A stretch of 26,801 nt of DNA from CADCTB01 sp964479465 (GCA_964479465.1 CAYZMG010000064.1:1-26801), one strand, 5' to 3'. Shown: positions 18,413 to 26,006, counted from the first letter of the stretch. Notes: generated from the sequence alone by a model not told the origin. Made by a program: numbers and translations.

Positions 18413-19378
18413 ATGACGGACAAGCGGGTGAACGGCGAGGGTGACCGCAGGAACGGGCGCCGCGACGGCCACCGACCGATCATGCTGGCCATCGCAGGAG
18501 ACAGTGGCACAGGGAAGACCACGCTCACGGCCGGGTTGGTCGAGGCGCTGGGTCGAGACCGCATCACCTCCGTCGCCGCCGACGACTATCACCGCTATGA
18601 CCGCCAGGAACGGAAAGACCTCACGTTCACCCCACTCCACCCGCTGTGCAACTACGTCGACATCATGGACCAGCACTTCCAGCACCTGGCGATGGGGCAG
18701 CCCATCCTGAAGCCGGTCTACGACCACGACACCGGCGAGCTCCTTCGACCCGAGTACATCGAGCCCCGTGAGTTCGTGATCGTCGAGGGGCTCCTCCCCC
18801 TCCACACCAAGCGGTCTCGAGGGTGCTTCGACATAAAGGTGTACCTCGACCCGCCGGAGGAGATCCGCATCGCCTGGAAGCTGCGCCGCGACACCACCAA
18901 GCGGGGCTACACCGAGGAGCAGGTCCGCCAGGAGCTCGAGCGGCGGGAGCCGGAGTCAACCCAGTTCATCCGTCCTCAGCGGGCCGACGCCGACATCGTC
19001 GTGCGGTTCTCACCGATCGAGGAGCGGGGCGAGACGGCCAGCGATCCGCTCAGCGCCTACCTTCTCCTCCGACCGACGATAAGCCACCCGGACCTGACGT
19101 CCATCCTCAGCGACGACGTCAGCCACGCCATGCACCTCAAGCTCAGGCGGGACGAAGACGGCAAGCCGGTCGACTCCGTGCACATCCACTCCTACGCCGA
19201 CCGGGAGGAGACCCGGCACGTGGAGCAGGCCATCTGGAGCGAGCTGGGCGTGGACGAGCCGGTGCCCGAGTCGCTCGGCAGGATCGACTCCGAGACGCGC
19301 GACGAACCGCTGGCCCTCACCCAGCTGATCCTGCTGTACCACCTCATCCAGGCCCGCCAGGCGGTTGCCGTCGGCTGA
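18413..19378 (+). CDS. prk: Phosphoribulokinase, class II-like, lacking the redox cysteines
   Basis: The 321-residue protein matches class II phosphoribulokinases: P-loop GDSGTGKTT (29-37), AADDYHRYDRQERK (about 55-68), KPVYDHDTGEL (100-110), FVIVEGLLPLH with Glu125, and AWKLRRDTTKRG (154-165). The enzyme phosphorylates ribulose-5-phosphate to ribulose-1,5-bisphosphate. In plant and cyanobacterial enzymes two Cys, one in the P-loop and one before DDYH, mediate thioredoxin/CP12 control. Here those positions are Thr33 and Ala56, so that control should be absent. The only Cys are at 79 and 138. The C-terminal part (HIHSYADREETRHVEQAIWSE truncated here to its motif, then LALTQLILLYHLIQARQ) keeps the class II pattern. 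No RuBisCO gene is in the window, so a Calvin cycle role is not shown; a uridine-kinase-like relative with another substrate cannot be excluded. Confidence 0.82.
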   Translation: MTDKRVNGEGDRRNGRRDGHRPIMLAIAGDSGTGKTTLTAGLVEALGRDRITSVAADDYHRYDRQERKDLTFTPLHPLCNYVDIMDQHFQHLAMGQPILKPVYDHDTGELLRPEYIEPREFVIVEGLLPLHTKRSRGCFDIKVYLDPPEEIRIAWKLRRDTTKRGYTEEQVRQELERREPESTQFIRPQRADADIVVRFSPIEERGETASDPLSAYLLLRPTISHPDLTSILSDDVSHAMHLKLRRDEDGKPVDSVHIHSYADREETRHVEQAIWSELGVDEPVPESLGRIDSETRDEPLALTQLILLYHLIQARQAVAVG

Positions 19379-19399
19379 GCCGATTGTGAGGAACGGTAG

Positions 19400-19638
19400 G
19401 CCAGAGCGGGGGCGCCTTCAGGTGGGATCGAAGCAACGAAGCGCTCTCTCGCCGCCTTCGGCCAGGCGACCAGCACACCGTTGAGCTCGAGGGGCGACGC
19501 GGACCATCCCCAGTCAGAGTCGACGAAGCACAGCACCGGCCGCACCGAAATCTCGGCCCAGTCGGCGCCGAGGGCCGTACGGACGGCGTCGACCTGGTTG
19601 ACCATCCCGGCTGCAAGCTTCGTTCCAGGAAACTGGGA
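19400..19638 (-). pseudogene. Remnant of a NERD (nuclease-related domain) protein
   Basis: The minus-strand frame after the TGA at 19641-19639 reads FPGTKLAAGMVNQVDAVRTA, then VRPVLCFVDSDWGW and LNGVLVAWPKAARERFVAS. This order (KLxxG, QVxxV, VLCFVxxDW, GVxVxWPK) is the C-terminal half of actinobacterial NERD-domain proteins. The N-terminal half with the catalytic residues is missing because the next gene's stop (19680) lies just upstream, and the family C-terminus has decayed into the antisense of the phosphoribulokinase gene. The fragment is about 75 residues and has no convincing start or ribosome binding site. It explains the roughly 300 bp between the phosphoribulokinase gene and the secreted protein gene as the scar of a gene loss or insertion. 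Confidence 0.65.
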
Positions 19639-19679
19639 TCAGGATCAGGGCCCGGGGCGTGCAGGTCGTGAACGCCGCC

Positions 19680-21131
19680 TCAGAGCGTGGCGCACTGCCC
19701 GGTCCTGGACGCCGCCGTGTTGGGCTGGCCGGCGTTGGTGGGCGGTGGATTGTTCCCGACGCAGGCCAGCACCTGGTAGATGGTGTTGGCCTTGATCACG
19801 GTGTTGCCGGGTCCGTTGTTGTTGGTGTTGACGTTGTTCGGCACGACGTTGGCCCCGAGGGTCACAGCCAGGTTGTTGTTGAGGTTGACGTCGCCGGCGA
19901 AGTGGTTGCCGGCGCAGCCGGCGGCGGGGTCGCCAATTCGGATGGGCACCGTGGCGTTGGACACCCCGAGCGCCTGGTTGGGCGGCGGCCCCGACACCGA
20001 GGCCCCGCACATGCTGAAGAACGACGGGGCGTTGGCGGTGACGCCCCGGCTGATGCTGGAGTTGACCACCGACAAAGACCCGCCAGGGTTGACCGTGACC
20101 GGCCCCACTACTCGGGCGTTGGTGATGAGGACGTGCTCGCCGGCCTTGACCGTCATCGCACCTGCGAAGTCACCGGCGATGGTGCGCGTCGGCGCCGGGG
20201 CGGCGAAGGGGCCGATGGTCACCGACTGATTGGCCGCACCGCAGGCCGACGTGGCGGGGTTGTTGGCGGCGTCGCCGCCGTAGACGGCCGTCCAGTAATA
20301 GGTGCCCGCCGCCGCCGGCGTGAACCAGTCGGAGGTGGCGGTCGACCCCAACAGCGAGTTGGTGGAGGTGAACACCTGGGTGGAGCAGGTGGCGTCGCTG
20401 AACAGGCGGAAGACCACCGTGCCCGTCGGGCTGGAGCCGCCGGTGACGGTGGCCACGTCACGCACCGGGGCGCCGAGCAGGTTGGAAGCCGAGGCCTGGG
20501 CGGCGATGGCGGGCGAGGCCTTGGTGAGAGAGGTCGACGTCGTCGAGGTCGACGTCGTCGAGGTCGAGGTCGTCGATGTGGACGTGGTGGGCGGCAGGGT
20601 CGTGGACGTGGTCGACGTCGTCGAGGTCGACGTCGTCGAGGTCGACGTCGTCGACGTCGTCGACGTGGACGTGGTGGTGGTCGAGACGGTGTATGTGATC
20701 GACGCCGTCGAGGACCCCCCCTCGTCACGCGCCACCACGGAGTACGTGCGCCGGCCCGGGGTGGAGGTGTTGAGGTGCCCGGTGCCGTGGTAAAGCCTCG
20801 TCCCGTTGCCGAGATTGTCCGCCCCCCCACCGTTGTTGTCCTTGCAGGTACGAATGCTTAGGTGTTCGGGATGGAACGTCCCGCAGCGGAAGCTGGTCGC
20901 GACGTACTCGCCGAGGGCGTAGGTCCCGCCTTCTCTGGTAGCGGACAACCCGCCACTGCTGCCGCCGGACCTGACCTCCACCGGCTCGTAGATCCGCGCC
21001 TCAGGCGGGTAACCGGCTCCCTTGGCGACCGCTGACGGCGCGGTGAGCGCCAGGGCTGCGCCTATGACCGCCGTCGCCGACAGGCCGGCCACGAACAGGC
21101 GCGGCAACCCACGTTCACCTCTCCGTCTCAT
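19680..21131 (-). CDS. Secreted Thr/Ser-linker protein with Ig-like domain and conserved C-terminal module
   Basis: I place the start at ATG 21131 (483 residues) because it gives a proper signal peptide (RRRGERGL, then LSATAVIGAALALTAPSAVA). A longer frame from 21221 adds a basic, non-hydrophobic extension. Residues about 38-148 form a first beta domain with two Cys (FRCG and RTCK); residues 149-202 are an almost pure Ser/Thr linker. Residues about 204-310 are an Ig-like domain (SPTGTVVFRLFSDATC), and the rest is the Asn/Gly/Val-rich module ending TGQCATL. The last two modules are paralogous to the protein at 581-1873. The protein is probably exposed on the cell surface; its function is unknown. 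The start overlaps the stop of a 17-codon leader ORF as ATGA. Confidence 0.88.
   Translation of the reverse strand: MRRRGERGLPRLFVAGLSATAVIGAALALTAPSAVAKGAGYPPEARIYEPVEVRSGGSSGGLSATREGGTYALGEYVATSFRCGTFHPEHLSIRTCKDNNGGGADNLGNGTRLYHGTGHLNTSTPGRRTYSVVARDEGGSSTASITYTVSTTTTSTSTTSTTSTSTTSTSTTSTTSTTLPPTTSTSTTSTSTTSTSTTSTSLTKASPAIAAQASASNLLGAPVRDVATVTGGSSPTGTVVFRLFSDATCSTQVFTSTNSLLGSTATSDWFTPAAAGTYYWTAVYGGDAANNPATSACGAANQSVTIGPFAAPAPTRTIAGDFAGAMTVKAGEHVLITNARVVGPVTVNPGGSLSVVNSSISRGVTANAPSFFSMCGASVSGPPPNQALGVSNATVPIRIGDPAAGCAGNHFAGDVNLNNNLAVTLGANVVPNNVNTNNNGPGNTVIKANTIYQVLACVGNNPPPTNAGQPNTAASRTGQCATL
20526..20687. repeat. Low-complexity repeat encoding the Ser/Thr linker
   Basis: The plus strand is an irregular tandem of GTCGACGTCGTCGAG-like units, read on the minus strand as Thr/Ser codons (ACG, ACC, TCG). 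Such tracts change length easily by slippage, so linker length may vary between strains. A similar but less regular tract encodes the lipoprotein linker at about 335-460. Confidence 0.85.
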
Positions 21132-21181
21132 CTCGCCACCTTCACTCTTGACGCGAAAGCTCCGTGCGTGGTGACACTCAT
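21128..21181 (-). CDS. Short leader ORF coupled to the secreted protein gene
   Basis: An ATG at 21181, preceded on the minus strand by GAGGAGGAAGC (a near-ideal ribosome binding site), opens a 17-codon frame MSVTTHGAFASRVKVAR. It stops with the TGA that overlaps the ATG of the downstream gene as ATGA. It is in a different frame from the long gene. The strong ribosome binding site and exact stop/start overlap suggest a leader peptide or translational coupler; the peptide itself has no recognised motif. It could be chance, since no homologues can be checked here. Confidence 0.45.
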   Translation of the reverse strand: MSVTTHGAFASRVKVAR

Positions 21182-21375
21182 GCTTCCTCCTCTTCCGGCC
21201 GCCCCTGCGCCTGGTGCTCACATGTGGAATGACACTCCTGGAGCTTCGACGGGGTCATCAGTAGCGAGTACGTATTCTCAGCGGGCGGGGATCAGGACGC
21301 CACACTCGCGGTCCGCCGCACCTCCTACGCGCTCGAGTCGCCGCTGCTCGCGCCGCGTTGCAATTCCGATGTCCT

Positions 21376-21771
21376 TCATTCGTTCGCCTGTCCTCCAGCC
21401 CACAAGCGGGCCTCGACCGCCGTGGTGTCAGGGTCCGCGTGACCGAGCAGCCCCTCGGCGAGGGCATTGGCGGCACGGAGGACCTCAGCAGCCTCGATCA
21501 TCCGGTGCTGGGCCTCAAGGTTGTCCGCCAGGCACAGCGCCCACTGCACCCGCTGGCGATCGAGCGCCCCGCCGACGGGGACCGCGGCGAGCAGCACGCC
21601 GGCTCGATGATGCAAGATCTCGGCCGTCCCCAGCGCGCCCAGGCCGTCGAGCATGGCAGCCAACTGGTGACAGACCTCGGCCGCCTGTGGTCCGTCCCTC
21701 GACGCCATCTCCGTCACCAAGGCCAGGGCGCGGGCCATCGCCGCCGCGAACGCATCCTCAGGCATTGCCAT
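21376..21771 (-). CDS. Small helical protein downstream of the LuxR regulator
   Basis: The 131-residue product is mostly Ala/Leu-rich helices with a TPR-like rhythm (CHQLAAMLDGLGALGTAEIL, then ALCLADNLEAQHRMIEAAEV). It resembles the helical-repeat region of LAL-type regulators, such as the one encoded 63 nt upstream on the same strand. It could be a partner of that regulator or a detached fragment of a similar protein. The ATG at 21771 has no strong ribosome binding site; ATG 21765 is an alternative. The 244 bp between its end and the next gene hold the leader ORF at 21128-21181 and otherwise nothing I can name. Confidence 0.6.
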   Translation of the reverse strand: MAMPEDAFAAAMARALALVTEMASRDGPQAAEVCHQLAAMLDGLGALGTAEILHHRAGVLLAAVPVGGALDRQRVQWALCLADNLEAQHRMIEAAEVLRAANALAEGLLGHADPDTTAVEARLWAGGQANE

Positions 21772-21834
21772 CGAGCACAGGCCTACCTCGCGTCGACAGG
21801 GGCTGTCGTGCGTAGGCGCTACGTATCGGCGACG

Positions 21835-24453
21835 TCAGGGCCGAAGGGCGTCTGGCAACTCCTCACGGCGGTGGACGCCGAGCTTCTGGTACACCCGCTG
21901 GAGCTGGGTCTCCACCGTGCGGACCGAGACGTGGAGCAGCTGGGCTATCTCCCGGTTCGGCGAGCCCGCGGCAGCAAGACCGGCTACCTCCAGCTCCCGG
22001 GCGGTGAGCAAGGCCTGGGTCTCGATGCGCATCAGCGCCGGAGTCATCGCCCCTTGGCAGCGCCGGGCGAGGGCGGCGGCCTGCCGCTCGAGAGCGGCAG
22101 ACCGGCGGGACCGGCCGGCGCGCCGCGCGGACACGCCCGCGGCGGCCGCCTCGGCCGCGTACAGCAGTGCCCCCATCTGCTCGAACGATCTCGAGACCTC
22201 CACCAGGCGACCGACATCGTCGTCGGCCAGCGCTCGGGCGTGACCGAGGCGCGCCTGGACCAACTCCCCCTCGACCACACTCGCCACCAAGGCCAGCCGG
22301 TCGGCCGCAGTGGTGTCCCCGGCTCGGGCCAGCGAGTGCAGGGCTGATGCCTCCAGGGTGAGGTCTCCGCGGTCGGCGGCGAGGTCGGCGGCGTCGATCA
22401 GCAGCGCGCGACCGATCCCGTGGTTGGCGGCGGAGATGGCGACCCAGCCGCGCGACTCGAGTACCAGGGCCCCGCAGACGGCGGTGTCGGGGATCCCGAG
22501 AGCGTCCAGCGCGGCCAGCGCCGCCGCCGCCCCCTCGGGATCACCGCCCAGGGCCCGGGCGTGAGCCAGGTGGGCGAGCGAGAACCGTAGGTAGGCGGGC
22601 CACTGCAGCGAGCGGAACAGCGTCACCGCTTCGCTGGCGTCACGAGCCGCGCTGGCCACCCGGCCCTGCAGCAGGGAGGTCCAACACTGCAGCAGGGCGA
22701 TGTTGGCCTGGGCGTCCACCGAGCCCGTCCTGGCGGCCAACCGACGCTCGCCGTCGGCCAGTTCCTCGGCCTCCGCCAGCCGTCCGGTGTTGGCGAGGGC
22801 GACGCCCCGTGCGATGACATAGGCGTAGTCGGGCAGGGCGACGGCAGCGCCGGCCTCGGCGAGGTGAGCAGCGTGGCCCCGGTCGGCGACGTCGAGCGCC
22901 TCGTTCAGACGGCCGGCCTGGGTCATGGCCAGGCTGGCGATGGAGCAGGCGTTGACCAGGTTGACCCCCTGGGCCCGAGGCAGGACCTGGTCGACCACCT
23001 CCAGGCATCGACGGGTGAGCCCGGTCGCGAACAGGGTCTGGGCACGGGCGACGCGGACATGGTCGTTCCAGTGGCGGTCCTCCAGTGCCGCCTCGGCGGC
23101 CTCGGCCACGGCGACCGCTTCCGCCGGCCGGCCCAGGCCGATCAGGAGGTTGTTGATGCGCAGGTTGGCCACCGTCGCCCGCTGGGCGTCGTCAGCCGCC
23201 TCGTCGGCCAGCAGGCTCAGGATGTCCTCGGCCTCGTGCGGCCGCCCCTGCAAGACGGCCAGCTGGCCCAACAGCAGACGCGCCCCGAAGCCGGCTCCCT
23301 GCTCGGCCGCGGTCAGGGCAAGACGTTCGGCCAGGGCCAGATCCCACAGCTGTCGGGCTCGCTCCGCCGCCCGCAGCATCACCCCGGCGTCGACCTCGCC
23401 GCCGCTGTCGGTCCGCCAGGTGGCGTAACGCAGCCCGTCCTCGCGGCGACGCGCGCCGGTCGCCTCGAGGGCATCGGCCAGTGCCCGGCTCGCTGCTCGT
23501 GCCCGCAGCGCCGGCGCCCTGGTCCTCAGCACGTCGGCGTAGAGGGGGTGAGCCAGGCGGGCGTCAAGGCGCCGGCCCTCCGAGACCACCTCGACCAGCC
23601 TGCGTCCCTCCAGCGATTCGAGCACGCCGGCCCCGTGCGCAGTCTCGAGTACGGCCACCCCGAGGGGCTCGCCGTACGCCAGCATCTCGAGTACCGCCCG
23701 CTCCTCGTCCGACAGCCGGCCCAACCTGGCCTCCACCAGCTCCACCAACCGCGTCGACATTCCCAGTTCGCCGACCAACCGCCAGACGCCGCCCTCCTCG
23801 ACCAGGGCCCCGCCATCGAGGGCAGCGAGCACCAGCTCCCGCAGGTACAGGACGTTCCCGGCGGTGGCTGAGGCGAGCCGGTGCAAGGTCCCCACTTCCA
23901 CCGGCCCATCGAGCGAAGCGACGAGCAGGTCGCCGATAGCGGCCTCGTCGAGGGGTCGCAGCTCGACCCGCTCGACCAGCTCGTTCTTCCACAGGTCGAG
24001 GACCGCGTCAGGGGAGGACTCACCGCTGCGCAGCGTGGCCACGACGAAGGCGTCGCCGGCCACGACGATCTGGCCGACGAGGGCCGCTGAGGTGTCATCG
24101 AGCAGGTGGACGTCGTCGACCAGAAGGGCCAGGCGCCGGCCGCCGCCCAGCTTTGCGATCTCGCCTCGTGCCCAACGGAGGAGATCGGCGGGTCCAGGCC
24201 CCGCTGAACCCGGCTCGGGGAGTAGGGGGGCGATGGCGCCTAGGGGGATCCCGGCGGCGGCGCGTGACGCCAACACCCGAGCGGTGGCGTACCCGCGCGT
24301 GGTCGCCAGCTCGAGGCACTCGATGGCCAACCGGGTCTTCCCAACACCGGGCGGTCCGGCCAGCACGACGCCCGTCCGATCCCTGTCGGCGAGCATCGCA
24401 TCGAGACGCTCGACCTCGGCCCGGCGACCGGTGAGCGGCCATCTCCCCGTCAC
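21835..24453 (-). CDS. LAL-type LuxR transcriptional regulator with AAA ATPase domain
   Basis: I choose GTG 24453 (872 residues) because GGGAGG lies 10 nt upstream and LTGRRAEVERLDAML, the usual start of the ATPase domain, follows directly. An earlier GTG at 24531 would add 26 unconserved residues. The ATPase has Walker A AGPPGVGKTRLA (about 33-40) and Walker B LALLVDDVHLLDD (about 108-120). The middle is a long TPR-like helical region (about 350-780). The C-terminus is a LuxR helix-turn-helix: LTARELEVAGLAAAG, then NREIAQLLHVSVRTVETQLQ and RVYQKLGVHRREEL. Such MalT-like proteins bind an inducer and ATP and activate transcription. Targets are unknown; the small helical gene downstream and the secreted protein beyond it are candidates by position. 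Confidence 0.93.
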   Translation of the reverse strand: MTGRWPLTGRRAEVERLDAMLADRDRTGVVLAGPPGVGKTRLAIECLELATTRGYATARVLASRAAAGIPLGAIAPLLPEPGSAGPGPADLLRWARGEIAKLGGGRRLALLVDDVHLLDDTSAALVGQIVVAGDAFVVATLRSGESSPDAVLDLWKNELVERVELRPLDEAAIGDLLVASLDGPVEVGTLHRLASATAGNVLYLRELVLAALDGGALVEEGGVWRLVGELGMSTRLVELVEARLGRLSDEERAVLEMLAYGEPLGVAVLETAHGAGVLESLEGRRLVEVVSEGRRLDARLAHPLYADVLRTRAPALRARAASRALADALEATGARRREDGLRYATWRTDSGGEVDAGVMLRAAERARQLWDLALAERLALTAAEQGAGFGARLLLGQLAVLQGRPHEAEDILSLLADEAADDAQRATVANLRINNLLIGLGRPAEAVAVAEAAEAALEDRHWNDHVRVARAQTLFATGLTRRCLEVVDQVLPRAQGVNLVNACSIASLAMTQAGRLNEALDVADRGHAAHLAEAGAAVALPDYAYVIARGVALANTGRLAEAEELADGERRLAARTGSVDAQANIALLQCWTSLLQGRVASAARDASEAVTLFRSLQWPAYLRFSLAHLAHARALGGDPEGAAAALAALDALGIPDTAVCGALVLESRGWVAISAANHGIGRALLIDAADLAADRGDLTLEASALHSLARAGDTTAADRLALVASVVEGELVQARLGHARALADDDVGRLVEVSRSFEQMGALLYAAEAAAAGVSARRAGRSRRSAALERQAAALARRCQGAMTPALMRIETQALLTARELEVAGLAAAGSPNREIAQLLHVSVRTVETQLQRVYQKLGVHRREELPDALRP

Positions 24454-24655
24454 GCGTTCATCGCCTCCCGCGGAAGGATATGGCGGGCGGCTGTGGCGAT
24501 CAACGGTGAGCACAAGGCCGCTACCGCCCACTCCGTCCGCGCCTGTACCAGAGCCCTCGACGAGGTGGTGAACCCCTGCGCTTGGCTGCTCCTGGGCCGG
24601 CCGCCGGCGTGGTGCCCCACGTGTGGGACCCGGCTCTCGCCGGCGGCCTCGTAGG

Positions 24656-25042
24656 TCAGCGCGCCAGCCGGCGGAGACCCTGGGCGATCTCCTCGATCGT
24701 GCTGGCGCCGGCGGCGATCCCGACGACGAACTCGTAGACGTCGTCGTTGGTCGCGTGCTGGGTGGCGACGCCGTTCAGCTCCAGGAACACGGCGGTGGAC
24801 AGCCAGCCGAGACGCTTGTTCCCGTCGATCAGTGGATGGTTCTTGACCCCGGACTGCAGGAGCGCGGCCGCCTTCGTCCAGATGTCGTGATAGGCGTCCT
24901 CGCCGAACACCGTCGTCTGTGGCCGGGCCGCAGCGGAACCGAGCAGGCCCATGTCGCGGATCGGGGGCGGGTCGCCGAGGAGCAGGCCTGCGAGGTCGAC
25001 GAGGTCCTCGACGTCGAGGTACTCGACCTCGGCTTCACTCAC
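24656..25042 (-). CDS. Doc/Fic-family toxin
   Basis: The 128-residue protein carries the Fic motif HPLIDGNKR (69-77) in the Doc form, with YLDVEDLVDLAGLLLG at the start and QTTVFGEDAYHDIWTKAAALL before it. Doc toxins phosphorylate elongation factor EF-Tu and stop translation, by family knowledge. The His, Asp, Gly, Asn, Lys and Arg of the motif are all present, so it should be active. The GTG start at 25042 overlaps the end of the antitoxin gene by 8 nt (GTGAGTGA), giving coupled translation. The 200 bp between its stop and the LuxR gene are non-coding and show nothing I can name. Confidence 0.92.
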   Translation of the reverse strand: MSEAEVEYLDVEDLVDLAGLLLGDPPPIRDMGLLGSAAARPQTTVFGEDAYHDIWTKAAALLQSGVKNHPLIDGNKRLGWLSTAVFLELNGVATQHATNDDVYEFVVGIAAGASTIEEIAQGLRRLAR

Positions 25043-25232
25043 CGAGTCGTCGGAGGGCCTCGGCATGCACGTCCATAACCCGCCTTGCTGCGGCCGACAC
25101 CCGGTCGCGGTGGCGGCCATGGGCGACGTACTCACGCACCGCTCGGCGCGCCGCCTCCTGCATCGAAATGCCCTCCGCCTCGGCCCGCTCGCGGAGCGCG
25201 GCCTGCTCGTCCTCGGTCAGGCGCAGTGTCAT
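25035..25232 (-). CDS. Ribbon-helix-helix antitoxin of the Doc toxin
   Basis: The 65-residue protein begins MTLRLTEDEQAALRERAEAE and continues ISMQEAARRAVREYVAHG, the strand-helix-helix pattern of Arc/CopG-type DNA-binding proteins. The C-terminal tail (AARRVMDVHAEALRRLGE) would wrap the toxin. The ATG has a GGAGG ribosome binding site 7 nt upstream. It is first in the operon and overlaps the Doc gene by 8 nt. It should neutralise Doc and repress the operon through the repeats immediately upstream. Pairing of Doc with a ribbon-helix-helix protein rather than Phd is a known variant. Confidence 0.9.
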   Translation of the reverse strand: MTLRLTEDEQAALRERAEAEGISMQEAARRAVREYVAHGRHRDRVSAAARRVMDVHAEALRRLGE

Positions 25233-25234
25233 GG

Positions 25235-25264
25235 CGATACCTCCGACGGTATCGGTTTGATACC
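25235..25264. promoter_or_regulatory. Three-half-site operator of the Doc operon
   Basis: GATACC (25236-25241), GGTATC (25248-25253) and GATACC (25259-25264) form alternating inverted half-sites with centres 11-12 bp apart, about one helical turn. The first pair extends to CGATACC/GGTATCG. The block overlaps the ribosome binding site of the antitoxin gene, as expected for autoregulation by a ribbon-helix-helix antitoxin. Confidence 0.7.
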
Positions 25265-25272
25265 GCGCCGTG

Positions 25273-25753
25273 CTACATCAGTCCGGCGAGCCGGTAGAGC
25301 ACGAGAGACCCGGCGACGGCCACGTTGAGGCTCGACCCCTGCCCCACCATCGGGATCTCGACGACCTCGTCGATCAGATCCCATGCCTCCGCCGGCACGC
25401 CGGTGGTGCTCATGTCCGAGCAGGACGACGGTGCGCGTCCGAGCAGCTGCCAGCCTGGTGAGCGGCGTTGCGTCCTCCGCGAGCTCGACGGCGACGATAC
25501 GACTCGTCTCGCGCTGTTCCCTGATCCAGCTCAGCTTCGACCTCCGCACCCAGTGGACGTGAGGCCGGCGAGGGAGCGTGTCTCCCCTGTCGAGCGCCCG
25601 GAGACAGTGGTCCGTGCTGGGCACGGCCTTGCAGGCGCCGGCGGCGTCGCATGTGCGAAGCAGTGTCCCGAGGTTCGCCTCGTACGCCACCCACAGCGGG
25701 GCGATCAGCTGGTCCCAGCAGCCGTGTTGGCGCCGGCGGCGCTGCTCACGCAG
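25273..25753 (-). pseudogene. TrmH/SpoU-family RNA methyltransferase gene with a one-base frameshift
   Basis: The minus strand encodes a small SpoU-type 2'-O-ribose methyltransferase: LIAPLWVAYEANLGTLLRTC and SRIVAVELAEDATPLTRLA, then RTVVLLGHEH. After that, one extra C near 25404-25408 shifts the frame. In the other frame the protein continues GVPAEAWDLIDEVVEIPMVG, then QGSSLNVAVAGSLVLYRLAG, and ends at TAG 25275-25273. The SAM-binding knot motifs (LGHE, IPMVG, SLNVAVA) are intact on both sides, so decay is recent or the extra C is a sequencing error. Homology begins near REQRRRQHGCWDQLIAPLW but there is no standard start codon; GTG 25690 lies inside the domain and the 5' end given uses a CTG. 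It is adjacent and divergent to the tRNA array. Confidence 0.75.
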
Positions 25754-25846
25754 ATCCGTGCGGCGGGTCTTGTCCCCGGCGTCACCGGCGGGAGAAGAAA
25801 CTCCTCGTCATGTGCATTCGGGACGCTCTTGGCGGCGGCGTCGGGC

Positions 25847-25924
25847 CATCGACAGGCCCACAGGGGCAAGAGGGCACCGGCCTACGAAGCCGGAGGGTGC
25901 AGGTTCGACCCCTGCCGTCGACGC
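25847..25924 (+). tRNA. tRNA-Arg(ACG)-like, imperfect acceptor
   Basis: The anticodon arm is perfect (CCGGC-CTACGAA-GCCGG, anticodon ACG), as is the T arm (GCAGG-TTCGACC-CCTGC). A D stem GCCC/GGGC surrounds a 12-nt loop containing GGGG. The acceptor CATCGAC pairs with GTCGACG only with one A-C mismatch and an unpaired C916 between T stem and acceptor. Position 8 is A instead of T. A more distant arm GGCGTCG (25837) can pair perfectly with CGACGCC (25919-25925), so the true 5' end is uncertain. It is the first unit of the array. Confidence 0.55.
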
Positions 25925-25927
25925 CAT

Positions 25928-26000
25928 CTCGCCGTAGCTCAGGGGAGAGAGCACCGCCCTCCGAAGGCGGGCGTCGCACGTTCGAATCGTGCCGGCGAGG
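25928..26000 (+). tRNA. tRNA-Arg(CCG)
   Basis: This is a complete cloverleaf: acceptor CTCGCCG/CGGCGAG (7 bp), TA at 8-9, D stem GCTC/GAGC with an 8-nt loop, anticodon stem CCGCC/GGCGG with loop CTCCGAA (CCG), a 5-nt variable loop, and T arm GCACG-TTCGAAT-CGTGC. The 3' CCA is not encoded. It begins 3 nt after the previous unit. Confidence 0.93.
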
Positions 26001-26006
26001 CCCCCC

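Noticed and set aside
19371..19383. Palindrome TCGGCT-G-AGCCGA at the end of the phosphoribulokinase gene as a terminator
   Set aside because: The loop is one base, part of it is coding, and no U-tract follows; too weak to call.
20526..20687. Tandem GTCGACGTC-like repeat considered as a CRISPR or regulatory repeat array
   Set aside because: It is in frame and encodes a Ser/Thr linker; there are no spacers of constant length.
24532..24655. CCCAC-GT-GTGGG and other GC-rich inverted repeats considered as operators
   Set aside because: Arms are 5 bp and such repeats are expected by chance in this composition; no half-site pattern.
25229..25690. The single 153-codon frame considered as a complete methyltransferase
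   Set aside because: After GHEH the frame turns into Arg/Gly-rich shadow sequence, while the conserved C-terminal knot lies in the neighbouring frame; the gene is frameshifted.
25837..25926. Alternative 90-nt fold for the first array tRNA using GGCGTCG/CGACGCC
   Set aside because: The 7-bp acceptor is perfect, but it leaves three extra bases after the T stem and an extra hairpin before the D arm; kept only as an alternative.
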